A stretch of DNA of 64,000 bases from Acetobacter fallax. Lineage in GTDB: Bacteria; Pseudomonadota; Alphaproteobacteria; Acetobacterales; Acetobacteraceae. This document shows, in pieces, positions 8,411 to 16,810 of this stretch (positions within the stretch are counted from its first letter, which is position 1; each line of letters opens with the position of its first letter). Position numbers and translations under genes: made by a program. Location of the stretch: the NCBI RefSeq assembly GCF_011516735.1, contig NZ_WOSX01000001.1, positions 310,001 through 374,000 on the forward strand, written 5' to 3'. The notes under the pieces are model-generated. The model was not told where the DNA came from. It searched no databases and was given only the letters and a program-made list of their open reading frames with translations.

Positions 8411-9559
8411 TCAGGTCTGCTTTTTCTCTGTCAGGCGGTGTTCCGGGAAGCGTTCGGGCGTCAGGATGCGGTCTGCTATTTCGCTCCATTCCACCAGATC
8501 GATGGATACCGGCTCCTGATAAGCCAGCGCGGAGGAAACGGCTTTGATGATGGAGGCCCGGTTGCCGGGGATATAGCCGCAGCGACCTGCGACATTTCCG
8601 AGTGCGAATTCGGGGCAGACTGCGGGTTTACCAAAATAGGCGAACTGCTTGAGTTTCATTGAGGTATCAAGAAGATAGCTCGGTGTGTTTTCATCCCGAT
8701 AGGGGGCGATGCCGAACACCGCGTGCTGGACATAGGCCAGGGTCTCCACGAAGGGCATTTCTTCATGGACGATGAGGTTGGGCAGTGTGTCCAGGCTTTC
8801 GGCGGCGCGTCCGGCGCCGATCACGTGAAAGTCGAGATCGGGGAAAGCGGGCGCTGCTATATTGAAGAATGTCGGATCGAAGAGCATGGAGCCGACAGAT
8901 ACGCAGGCCGGTTTTTCACCGTATGGTGACGGGCGCGGAATATCCATGACGGCACGGTCCACGCCGTGCGGCGCGAAGATGCTTGTCCGGCCGTGAGGCA
9001 TGCCGCTCAGAAGCAGGGGCGACGGCAGTCTTACCAGATCGATGCTGTCAAAGTTCTTGATGAAGTCACGCCTGATGGTTTCTGCCGCACCGATGACGGT
9101 CAGATCGTCAGCGGCCCAGTATATGATCCGTGCTTTCGGGTTAAGGCGTTTTACGTCCGCGATATAGACGGTTGCCATTCCGGATTCGATGAAGACCTCA
9201 TCGGCTTCCAGAATCCACTGTCGCAGAACCGGAGTCATTCTGTGCCGGTAAAGACTGAACATTGCGGCTTCGAGTGGCTGGAGTTTCGGATTTTTCAGGC
9301 GGAACGGGTGCCACAGACCCCGCTGAAGATAGCACTCGACGCCATCCACGACTTCGATGCGGTTTGCTTTATCGGCAAGATCGGTACGCGTATCGCCGCG
9401 ATGTTCGGAAAGCCGGCTCAGGCCGGTTGAATAGAACCGGGCGTGGCCGCGTTTTGCCAGTTCAGTCGTCATGAAGTGTACGCATGTTTTGCGACGGGAA
9501 CGGAAATCGTGCACAGACAGGAAAAGAAAATTCTTCATCTGAACTGGTTTTTCTTTCAT
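8411..9559 (-). CDS. GumK-like glucuronosyltransferase (GT70)
   Basis: The 382-residue protein matches Xanthomonas GumK over its whole length as I recall that sequence: HDFRSRRKTCVHFMTTELA at the start, then SVGSMLFDPTFF, FHVIGAG, FGIAPYRDENTPSYLLD, SMKLKQFAYFGKPAVCPE, and GYIPGNRASI near the end. GumK moves glucuronic acid from UDP-GlcA to a mannose-terminated lipid-linked oligosaccharide at the inner membrane. Acetan of acetic acid bacteria has the same GlcA-Man linkage, so a role in acetan-like exopolysaccharide is likely. The next start, seven codons in, is also possible. It is downstream of the flippase gene on the same strand. Confidence 0.88.
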   Translation of the reverse strand: MKEKPVQMKNFLFLSVHDFRSRRKTCVHFMTTELAKRGHARFYSTGLSRLSEHRGDTRTDLADKANRIEVVDGVECYLQRGLWHPFRLKNPKLQPLEAAMFSLYRHRMTPVLRQWILEADEVFIESGMATVYIADVKRLNPKARIIYWAADDLTVIGAAETIRRDFIKNFDSIDLVRLPSPLLLSGMPHGRTSIFAPHGVDRAVMDIPRPSPYGEKPACVSVGSMLFDPTFFNIAAPAFPDLDFHVIGAGRAAESLDTLPNLIVHEEMPFVETLAYVQHAVFGIAPYRDENTPSYLLDTSMKLKQFAYFGKPAVCPEFALGNVAGRCGYIPGNRASIIKAVSSALAYQEPVSIDLVEWSEIADRILTPERFPEHRLTEKKQT

Positions 9560-9719
9560 GAGCGGGAGGCTGACTGCTCTCCGCCAGCAAACATTTTAAT
9601 GATTTATTAACGTATGATTGTCCTGTTTTCCAGAGGGCTCCGGGGATCGCAGGGATGCCTTCCCTTCCCCCTCTGGTGAACATTTACGACTCGCTTTTGC
9701 ATCGGGCAGGATGTTCCGG

Positions 9720-11174
9720 CTACCGTTTACGGAATTTGTTAATGATCTCGTTGAGCATGTCTCTGCGGAACGCGGCAAGCAGCGCGACGTAGGCAATGCA
9801 TGTGATGAGCCCGATCATTATGCATTGTGCGAAGTCACTGTTTCTGACGCCGGGCATTTCCGCGCACAGGAGACCGAGCCCCACGGCGACTCCCGAGAAG
9901 CCGGCAGGGAGGAAATAGAATTCCGCGATTGTGCGCCAGGACACGCCGTTACGCAGCATGATCAGATAGGACGTTGCGGGTGGCCAGATGAAATAATAGA
10001 GGGCCACGGCGATTGCGACGCCCATGACGCTGTCCAGATAGCCGCCGGCAATTACCATGGCGTAGAACAGGGGCGCGCCGATGAGCTGATAATAAAAGCC
10101 CCGGGCAAATTCGCGTCTGGCGCTGAGCAGGGAGGCCGTGACCCAGCTCAGTGCGTCAAACGGCAGGCCTACACTCAGGATAATCACATACGGGACGGCT
10201 TTCATCCACCGTTCGCCGAACAAAAGATGCAGTCCGGGCTGGGCCAGGCCGGCCTGCAGGAGGCAGAACGGCATGACGAGATAACCCAGCAGGCGACAGG
10301 CGCGGAGAACGGCATCGACCTGCCTTGCCGGTTCGTTGCGGAACTGCGCCAGGGCGGGGAAGACGACGTTGGTGACGTTGCCTGCGAGCATGCGGACGGG
10401 CTGTGCCGAGAAGCGGAACGCGAAGAAATAATAACCCACTTCGACTTTTGAAGCGATCAGGCCGAGGACGATGTAGTCGCCCTGGCTGACGAGGTCGACC
10501 ACTGTGCGTGTCAGGAGGACGAGTGAGCTGTTGCCGAGGAGATAACGCAGCTGGAAAGGTCGGAACCGACGGTTTGTGCGTGGAGCCGAGCGGCGCCAGA
10601 ACCAGATGGCCCGGATTGCCGAGACGATGGGAAATGGCAGCGCGAATGCGTATGCCTTGAGCCCTGCTGCCGCGAAGGCGATTGTCAGCAACTGGAGCGC
10701 GAAGATATCGAAGGCGTTGTAGGTTGCCAGAAACCGGAAATCCATTTCCGCCCTGATTTTGGCGGTTGGAACTGTTGCCAGGGCATTCAGCGGTGAGGCG
10801 ATTGCGATGGCCATGATGAGGCCTGACAGTACCGGAGAATGGTACCAATGGGAGGCCAGCGGCGCCATGGCGATCATACCCAGCATTCCGAGAACACCGA
10901 TGCCGAGACTGAGCCAGAACGCCGGCGTTTCCCAGTGAGCGATACTTTTCTGGCGCTGGAGGAGCACCTCGTCGATTCCGAATCCGATCAGCGAGTTTGC
11001 GATCGTCGTGACGGTAAAGGCCAGGCCGATAACGCCGAAATCTTCCGGCATCAGCAGGCGTGCGAGAATAAGCTGTGAGAAAAATCCTATGCCGCGCGCG
11101 GCCACACTCTGGAACACGAGCCAGAGAAAGCCGCTGGTGGCTGCTTTTCCGACGCCGGCGGGTTTTCCGCTCAC
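9720..11174 (-). CDS. Polysaccharide flippase, Wzx/PST type
   Basis: A 484-residue membrane protein of the PST/MOP superfamily with about 12-14 hydrophobic segments. The start region GKAATSGFLWLVFQSVAARG, then FFSQLILARLLMPEDFGVIGLA, is characteristic of WzxC/AmsL-type exporters. It should flip lipid-linked repeat units made by the neighbouring glycosyltransferases. Start is GTG 11174 with AAGG upstream. The gumK-like gene follows after 160 bases on the same strand and may be cotranscribed. Confidence 0.88.
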   Translation of the reverse strand: MSGKPAGVGKAATSGFLWLVFQSVAARGIGFFSQLILARLLMPEDFGVIGLAFTVTTIANSLIGFGIDEVLLQRQKSIAHWETPAFWLSLGIGVLGMLGMIAMAPLASHWYHSPVLSGLIMAIAIASPLNALATVPTAKIRAEMDFRFLATYNAFDIFALQLLTIAFAAAGLKAYAFALPFPIVSAIRAIWFWRRSAPRTNRRFRPFQLRYLLGNSSLVLLTRTVVDLVSQGDYIVLGLIASKVEVGYYFFAFRFSAQPVRMLAGNVTNVVFPALAQFRNEPARQVDAVLRACRLLGYLVMPFCLLQAGLAQPGLHLLFGERWMKAVPYVIILSVGLPFDALSWVTASLLSARREFARGFYYQLIGAPLFYAMVIAGGYLDSVMGVAIAVALYYFIWPPATSYLIMLRNGVSWRTIAEFYFLPAGFSGVAVGLGLLCAEMPGVRNSDFAQCIMIGLITCIAYVALLAAFRRDMLNEIINKFRKR

Positions 11175-11756
11175 GGGGAGAGCCTTGCAGCTACACGATC
11201 CACCACGTCTTTTTTCATTTGTGTGCCTGCTGCCTGGTCATTATCGAAAGAGTTTCTGGTGATCGCACTTTATCCGGTAGTGAAAGAGAAGCAATTCCGG
11301 TTGTAGCGTCGTGTGATCTGGTCGGACAAAAGCAATACCCGACCGGCTGGCCGGGACAAATCCTGTGCTGAACAGTGAGAACCGGCTTCGGGCGTGGACT
11401 GTATATGATCATTACGGTGAAATCGGCCGACGAAACCTGTATTATTTTTGTTTCACAGGATTTTTTTATGCGACAATGTTGGATCTGATCTGTTTTTTAG
11501 AAAGCGACGATGTCCGTTTCGGGGATGACGCCCGGTTTTGTCTTTTCCGGGTCATCACCGGGTACCGTATCTGCATGAGAAACCCCGAAAAAGGCATTGT
11601 ATCGCAAGTCCGGGACTTATTCTCCCGATTGTGAAGCATAGGCTGTCTCTGGCCGGCATCGAAAAATAACGTCGGTGTGTGGTGTGTGATACCGGAGGGT
11701 CTGGCTTGTGACCGGTGTGAGGTTGATGGGTGTGGCAGGCTCTGCTCTGGAACCCG

Positions 11757-12032
11757 GCAAAGGTTCTGTTGTTGTTAAGTGTTGATCTGTAATTTTTCAA
11801 AGGGTTAGCAGAATCCGGGCTCTGCCCGGACCCGGCAGGGACCGCAGGCCCCTGCACCCCGATCTGTTTAACAAAATGGTTTCAAAGGTCTGTGACCTTT
11901 GGTGGGTTCCAGGGCAAAGCCCTGGGAAGGAGCCAGCACGTAACGCTAACAGAGCCTTTGCAAACCGTTTATGATCAAGCAGCCGGGATGCAGGGGCCTG
12001 CGGTCCCTGCCGGTTCCGGGGCAAAGGCCACA
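11757..12032. repeat. Family A palindrome-mosaic repeat, locus 1
   Basis: The 900-base gap 11175-12077 has no convincing gene. Its right third is a mosaic of palindromes shared with five other places: CCGGGCTCTGCCCGG, AAAGGTCTGTGACCTTT, CAGGGCAAAGCCCTG and CAGGGACCGCAGGCCCCTG. It lies beyond the 3' end of the GT2 gene at 12078 and before the flippase promoter region. The left part (11175-11756) is somewhat AT-rich and contains only weak short frames, for example from GTG 11365, which I do not accept as genes. Confidence 0.8.
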
Positions 12033-12077
12033 CCCTTCGGTATAAATCCTTATACCTGATATATGATGAGATGCAGG

Positions 12078-13232
12078 CTACTTTGTTTTTGTTACCGACT
12101 TAATCCGGTTTCTCACAGAAGGCGGAAGCACAACGCGAAAGATGACCCGGGCGGCCAGCTTCGGCAATTGCTTTGGTGAAACAAGTCGCAGTGCATCGGC
12201 AATGCGACCGGAAATGACCAGCCTGATCGCCGTGGAAAGAACGGCTTCCTTGTATTCGGCATAGAGAGATCGCGATGAAACCTGAGGATCGACGACCGGG
12301 ACTGACCGGATGAATTCGATATCGGACCGGTCCGGCTCGTAGGGGCGCAGGTAGCAGATGTCGACCATCTTGGCTGCCAGAGCGGAATGAAGCCAGGACT
12401 TTTCATCTTTCCTGAGAAGCGGGGAAACGATGGAAAACAGACCGCTGAGGCTGCTTTCTGCATCGATCATTTTTTTCAGGTCCGGCGTGAAGCTGATGTC
12501 AGGCTCACCGGCTCGCCTGCGCCATGCCGAGACAGCGCAGAGCTGGGACCAGATGGCTAATTTCCTGCCGGCAATAATGCCCTGTGACGAGATTGAGGCT
12601 GAATGGATGCGGTAATCGCCCAGCATTTCCGGAATGATGTGGAGGCTGCCGAATTCGGACATCCGCCAGTACAGATCCGTATCCTCGGAGACTGTGAGCG
12701 GTCTGTAGCCGCCAGCCTTCCCGAGGGCATCCCGTCTGAGGAAAAGCAGAGGCTGCATGATGTAAGGCTCTGTGGCCGGGATTGAGGTATAATCGGCTTT
12801 TGAGAGATCTTTGAGGCCGACGTAATTCCCTGTCGGGCTGCCGTTTTCATCGATATGTCGCGCAAGCGCGCTGACGGCGACGCAATCCGGGTTCTGCTCC
12901 AGATATGCCAGTTCTTTTTCAAAACGGTCGGGATAGGAGATGTCATCGCCATCATGCCGGGCGATGAACGGAGCGGTACAGAGAGCAGTACCTTTCTGCA
13001 CCGCGGCGACGATTCCGGCGTTGGGCTGATAGTGATAATCGATGCGTGAATCGCTGGCTTGCGCGGCTTTGATGATTTCGCCGGTTTTGTCCGTTGAGCC
13101 GTCATCAATGATGACGAGTCTGATGTCGCGAATTGTCTGATTCTGAATACTGGCCAGAGTGTCCGCAATATAGCGTTCGCAGTTATAGACAGACATCAGA
13201 ACGTCAATTTTTGCCACGATTGCCGCCGTCAT
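12078..13232 (-). CDS. GT2-family glycosyltransferase, paralogue 1
   Basis: About 384 residues from ATG 13232; an in-frame GTG nine codons earlier is an alternative. The N-terminus has KIDVLMSVYNCERYIADTL and LVIIDDGSTDKTGEII, then the acidic RHDGDDISYPDRF and SEDTDLYWRM, all typical of GT2 family enzymes. It is clearly homologous to the next gene upstream through the whole catalytic half (PDCVAVSA, EPYIMQPL, HSASIS). The C-terminal 130 residues are less alike. Probably builds a sugar side chain of the polysaccharide; donor and acceptor unknown. Confidence 0.87.
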   Translation of the reverse strand: MTAAIVAKIDVLMSVYNCERYIADTLASIQNQTIRDIRLVIIDDGSTDKTGEIIKAAQASDSRIDYHYQPNAGIVAAVQKGTALCTAPFIARHDGDDISYPDRFEKELAYLEQNPDCVAVSALARHIDENGSPTGNYVGLKDLSKADYTSIPATEPYIMQPLLFLRRDALGKAGGYRPLTVSEDTDLYWRMSEFGSLHIIPEMLGDYRIHSASISSQGIIAGRKLAIWSQLCAVSAWRRRAGEPDISFTPDLKKMIDAESSLSGLFSIVSPLLRKDEKSWLHSALAAKMVDICYLRPYEPDRSDIEFIRSVPVVDPQVSSRSLYAEYKEAVLSTAIRLVISGRIADALRLVSPKQLPKLAARVIFRVVLPPSVRNRIKSVTKTK

Positions 13233-13441
13233 TCTGTCTGGACAAGGTTTTGGCTCCACAAGATCGGGGCGGGTGCGGGCTTCATGACAAAGCCCTCTGA
13301 ACAGACGTTGAAACGACCTGCGTCATTCACGACCATGACGAAAAAAATGCCTGTAAATCTGTTTGCCGTCCAGTGCCGGGGTGGATGAACCGGAATTGCA
13401 TTGCGTTCCGTTCCTGGGAAAGGTGGACTGCCTTACCTGTC

Positions 13442-14596
13442 TCAATGACGTTCTGGTTTCAGAAGCTTTTTTAATTTTATTCGATTTTCTTCGGACAGGA
13501 CTGAAAAAAGTATCGCTCTGGGGATCAGTGCCGGCCAGAGAGGCCAGGCTGTCAGCCTTAATGCGTTAAGTATTTTTCCTTTCAGGATCAGCCTGACCGA
13601 CATGGCCTGCATGGCCTGGCGCAGGAAGGCGCAGGAGGGGGATTTATAAAAATTCTTATTGGATTCAATTGTCTTTTTTATAAAAACGATATCTGAATAT
13701 TCCGGAAGGTATGGCTTATAATAACAGACATCCAGAAGTTTTGCGCACATCGAAAATTTCAGCCAGTTCTCTTCCCCGGTATTTTCACAATATTTCCGGG
13801 AAACTTCTACCATCTCACTCAATAAAGAGAGCGGTTTCAATTTTTTAAACAGCGCATCATCAAACTGAATATCGGTTTTTTTGTTTTTTCTCCTTTGATC
13901 TGACAATGCCGCCAGCTGGGACCACACGGCCATCTGCCTGCCGCGCACAATCGATGATCGCGTGATGCTTCCTGAATGTGTTCTGTAAGACCCGAGAACC
14001 CGAGGGATGGTATGCAGTCTTCCGATGTCACTCAGTCTCCAGCACAGATCGGAATCCTCGGCGACGCACAGGTTTCGATATCCCCCCGTTTCGTGGATAG
14101 CGGCTGATCTGGCCATCATCAGAGGCTGCATAATGTAGGGCTCGATTGCCGGTATGGAGCTGTTGTCGGAACGAACAGAGCAATCGGTCGGGGAGATCGA
14201 GCCCAGATAGGTGCCGTTTTCATCTATATTCCGGAGTTGCGCGGAGACGGCGACGCAATCGGGGTTATTCAGGAGATAAGTGAGCTGAACTTCAAATCTG
14301 TCCGGGGCAGAAAGATCATCTGCATCGTGTCGGGCGATAAATTCAGCGTCACAATACTTTATACCGTGATTGATCGCGGAGACGATGCCTCCGTTTTCTT
14401 TTTTGAGAACCAGGATACGCTCATCTGAGCGGGAGAATTTTTCCAGGACGCTGCCTGTATTATCCGTTGATCCGTCATCGACGATGACGAGTTTAAAATT
14501 TTTATGCGTCTGATTTATGATACTGCTGATCGTTTCCTCAAGAAAATGTGCCGAATTATAGGTTGTCATTAATACATCGATTTTATGATCCGGCAT
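13442..14596 (-). CDS. GT2-family glycosyltransferase, paralogue 2
   Basis: A 384-residue tandem paralogue of the gene at 12078. Shared blocks include KIDVLMTTYNSAHFLEET, VIVDDGSTDNTG, ARHDADDLSAPDRF, NPDCVAVSAQ and AIEPYIMQPL. AGGA stands nine bases before the ATG. Its DNA is noticeably richer in A and T than its neighbour (many AAA/ATT codons in the last third), which suggests a separate origin or transfer and not a fresh duplication. Likely a sugar transferase for the same surface polymer. Confidence 0.87.
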   Translation of the reverse strand: MPDHKIDVLMTTYNSAHFLEETISSIINQTHKNFKLVIVDDGSTDNTGSVLEKFSRSDERILVLKKENGGIVSAINHGIKYCDAEFIARHDADDLSAPDRFEVQLTYLLNNPDCVAVSAQLRNIDENGTYLGSISPTDCSVRSDNSSIPAIEPYIMQPLMMARSAAIHETGGYRNLCVAEDSDLCWRLSDIGRLHTIPRVLGSYRTHSGSITRSSIVRGRQMAVWSQLAALSDQRRKNKKTDIQFDDALFKKLKPLSLLSEMVEVSRKYCENTGEENWLKFSMCAKLLDVCYYKPYLPEYSDIVFIKKTIESNKNFYKSPSCAFLRQAMQAMSVRLILKGKILNALRLTAWPLWPALIPRAILFSVLSEENRIKLKKLLKPERH

Positions 14597-14909
14597 TCTG
14601 CTGTTTCCTTATACGGAACGTTGATCTGTATTTTCCATCACACAAAGACGTCGATGATTTTGCTGCCGCCGGAACGGCCTTCCTGATGGGAGCAGGCCGG
14701 CACAGCGGCGGTTCCCGGAGAATGTCATCGGGGGTCAGTTGTGGCCTGTGTCCGCTGATGAGGAAAGGGGCCGGTCAGGCGGAACGGGCACATCCGTGGA
14801 TGCCCCGTTCATTGCCGTGATCGGGGCAGTAATCGCGGCGCTGTCTGTGTCACGCTTCGAGCTGGCCGTCACGCCCGGATCGGGCGTGGGCTTTGCGGGA
14901 CGATGCTGT
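14597..14909. other. Intergenic region with hairpin
   Basis: This 313-base stretch lies upstream of the GT2 gene (14596) and downstream of the dihydroxyacetone kinase, both on the minus strand. The only structure I see is a short stem ACGCCCG-GAT-CGGGCGT at 14871-14887, placed where a terminator of the kinase would be but lacking a T-run. The remainder should contain the GT2 promoter; no clear boxes are visible. Confidence 0.4.
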
Positions 14910-16559
14910 TCACGAGCCGGGTTTCATGGCTTCGAACAGACGGGCGATGGCTTCGGCACCGGGGTCGGGGATGTTGTCAAGGTGAGCTGACGGGACGTAG
15001 GAGGCGCGTCCGGCGGCGGCTTTTTGCATTTTTGCGGTGGCGTCGGCGCCTTTGCGGGCGGCTGCGACGACCGTGTTCCAGTCCTTTTCGGCATCGAGGG
15101 CGGCGACGGCGGGGATCAGGGCGTCGAGCATGGTGCGGTCCCCTTCCCTCGCGCCGCCATAGGTCTGCATGGCGGTCAGGCCTTCTGTCAGGGCGGCCTG
15201 CCAGCGGGACTGAGTGCTGTGACCGGCGGTGGAGAACATGATGGACAGCAGCGCCGCGCTGGAGCCGCCGGCGTGGCGGGCCAGGAGACGACCGAGGGTC
15301 TGCATCAGGGCTTTCGGGTCATTGAGCGGCAGGCGATCGAGAGAGTCCTGAATGACGCGGGCGGTTTCGGCGAAGGTTGAACCGGCGTCACCATCACCGA
15401 TTTTGGCGTCGAGCGCGTTGAGGGCGTCTTCGTTTTCGAGGAGGACTGCTGCGCCGCGCTGCACGACGCCTCTGAGGATCGGGCTGGCGGAGGGCGGAGC
15501 GGAGAACACTTCCGGCATCGGGGGAAGCGGCACGACGGACGGGTCGCGCCAGGGGGCCATACCGGTCCAGGCGGTCGGGCCGACGGGGGACAGGAGGGCC
15601 TGTTCGATGTCTTTATCCAGTTCGATCAAAGACAGGGAGAAACCGTTCATGTCGAGGGCGGTGAGGAAGTGCGACGGGCCGGCGATCAGGGAGATGCGCG
15701 AGGAGAGCTCTGTTTTCGAGAAGGCTTCGAGGAGCAGCGACATCTCCAGAACAGAGGTTGTGCCGAGGTTGTTCAGCATCAGGGCGTGCTTGCTGTCTTT
15801 TGTGCTGTCGTCGGGGAGCACTGCGAGAAGTGCGTCGGCGGCGAGGCTCATCAGGGTGTCGGCGTCGGCCATGTCGATGCGTCTGGCGCCGGGTTCACCG
15901 TGGATGCCGAGGCCGAGTTCGGCTTCGTTTTCGCTCAGGCGCGTCTCGTATTCTTCATCATAAGTGTAGCAGTCGCTCAGGGAGAGGCCGATGGAGCGGA
16001 TTTTGCTGATGGCATCACGGGTGAAGGCGGTCACTTTTTCGAGGCTGGCGCCGCTTTCGGCCAGGTGACCAGCTATTTTGTGAGCGAGGACGGTGCCGGC
16101 GACGCCTCGTGAGTGGCGGTGTCCTGGCAGGGAGATGTCATCGCCGACGATGACCATATCGACTTTCAGGCCGAGATCGCGGGCCTGTTCGGCGGCGAGG
16201 CCGAAGTTCAGACGGTCGCCGGTATAGTTTTTGACGACGAGCAGGCAACCGGCCTCTCCTGTGACCGCGAGGATGCCGGCGAGGATGGCGTCCACGCCGG
16301 GAGAGGCGAAGAGGGAGCCGCAGACGGCGCCGGTGAGCATCCCCTGCCCTGCAAATCCGGCGTGGGCGGGTTCGTGTCCTGAGCCGCCGCCTGAGAGGAC
16401 GGCGACTTTTCCGCAGTTTTTATCCCAGTCTTTTCTGAGGATGACGCGGATATCGGGGTAACCGTCGAGCCGGCAGAGACCGGCACCGGCGGGGGAACGC
16501 AACAAGCCGTCGAGCGCCTCCGTGACCAGCGTTTCGCGACTGTTGAGAAACCGTTTCAT
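14910..16559 (-). CDS. ATP-dependent dihydroxyacetone kinase (DhaK-DhaL fusion)
   Basis: A 549-residue single-chain kinase that phosphorylates dihydroxyacetone to DHAP with ATP. The DhaK part (residues 1-330) shows LSGGGSGHEPAHAGF at 55-69 and GIHGEPGAR with the substrate-binding His near 220. The DhaL nucleotide part starts near 365 and carries the metal-binding AKIGDGDAGSTF. GAGGA lies ten bases before the ATG. In acetic acid bacteria, dihydroxyacetone arises from membrane-bound glycerol oxidation, so the enzyme would bring the ketose into metabolism. It is a lone gene. Confidence 0.93.
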   Translation of the reverse strand: MKRFLNSRETLVTEALDGLLRSPAGAGLCRLDGYPDIRVILRKDWDKNCGKVAVLSGGGSGHEPAHAGFAGQGMLTGAVCGSLFASPGVDAILAGILAVTGEAGCLLVVKNYTGDRLNFGLAAEQARDLGLKVDMVIVGDDISLPGHRHSRGVAGTVLAHKIAGHLAESGASLEKVTAFTRDAISKIRSIGLSLSDCYTYDEEYETRLSENEAELGLGIHGEPGARRIDMADADTLMSLAADALLAVLPDDSTKDSKHALMLNNLGTTSVLEMSLLLEAFSKTELSSRISLIAGPSHFLTALDMNGFSLSLIELDKDIEQALLSPVGPTAWTGMAPWRDPSVVPLPPMPEVFSAPPSASPILRGVVQRGAAVLLENEDALNALDAKIGDGDAGSTFAETARVIQDSLDRLPLNDPKALMQTLGRLLARHAGGSSAALLSIMFSTAGHSTQSRWQAALTEGLTAMQTYGGAREGDRTMLDALIPAVAALDAEKDWNTVVAAARKGADATAKMQKAAAGRASYVPSAHLDNIPDPGAEAIARLFEAMKPGS

Positions 16560-16723
16560 TCAGGGAAATCCTCCGCGACCTTTGGGACAGGCGGGCGATT
16601 GCGCCCTCCCGGGCGCGAAAAAGCAAGCGCTGCGCAGCAAATGCGCCGGGATGGATGAGCTGTGTCGTGGCCGGTGACGGGCGGGCCTGCGACGTGTTCG
16701 GAAAAAGTTCGGCGTGCGCGGGC

Positions 16724-16741
16724 CTGTCACAAAACGATCAT
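16724..16741 (+). promoter_or_regulatory. PHO-box-like site upstream of the phosphate transporter
   Basis: CTGTCACAAAACGATCAT fits the PhoB-binding consensus of two CTGTCAT half-sites separated by four A/T bases; the first half has one mismatch and the second has two. It lies about 70 bases before the pit start, the right place for PhoB-dependent activation under phosphate limitation. Inference from sequence match only. Confidence 0.5.
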
Positions 16742-16771
16742 CCTTCATTCATCGCATTCCGCAGCCGGCTG

Positions 16772-16803
16772 CCGTAAATCGCGGACAGATTAACAATTTA
16801 CGG
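16772..16803. promoter_or_regulatory. Inverted repeat at the pit start region
   Basis: CCGTAAAT at 16772-16779 is mirrored exactly by ATTTACGG at 16796-16803, with 16 bases between. The right arm ends seven bases before the ATG, where the ribosome-binding site should be; no clear purine-rich site is visible. It may be an operator or a hairpin affecting initiation. Confidence 0.35.
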
Positions 16804-16810
16804 ATCAATC

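Noticed and set aside
11365-11634. 89-codon plus-strand frame in the gap between the flippase and the GT2 gene
   Set aside because: GTG start, poor ribosome-binding site, no domain pattern and biased composition; it more likely is a chance frame in AT-rich intergenic DNA.
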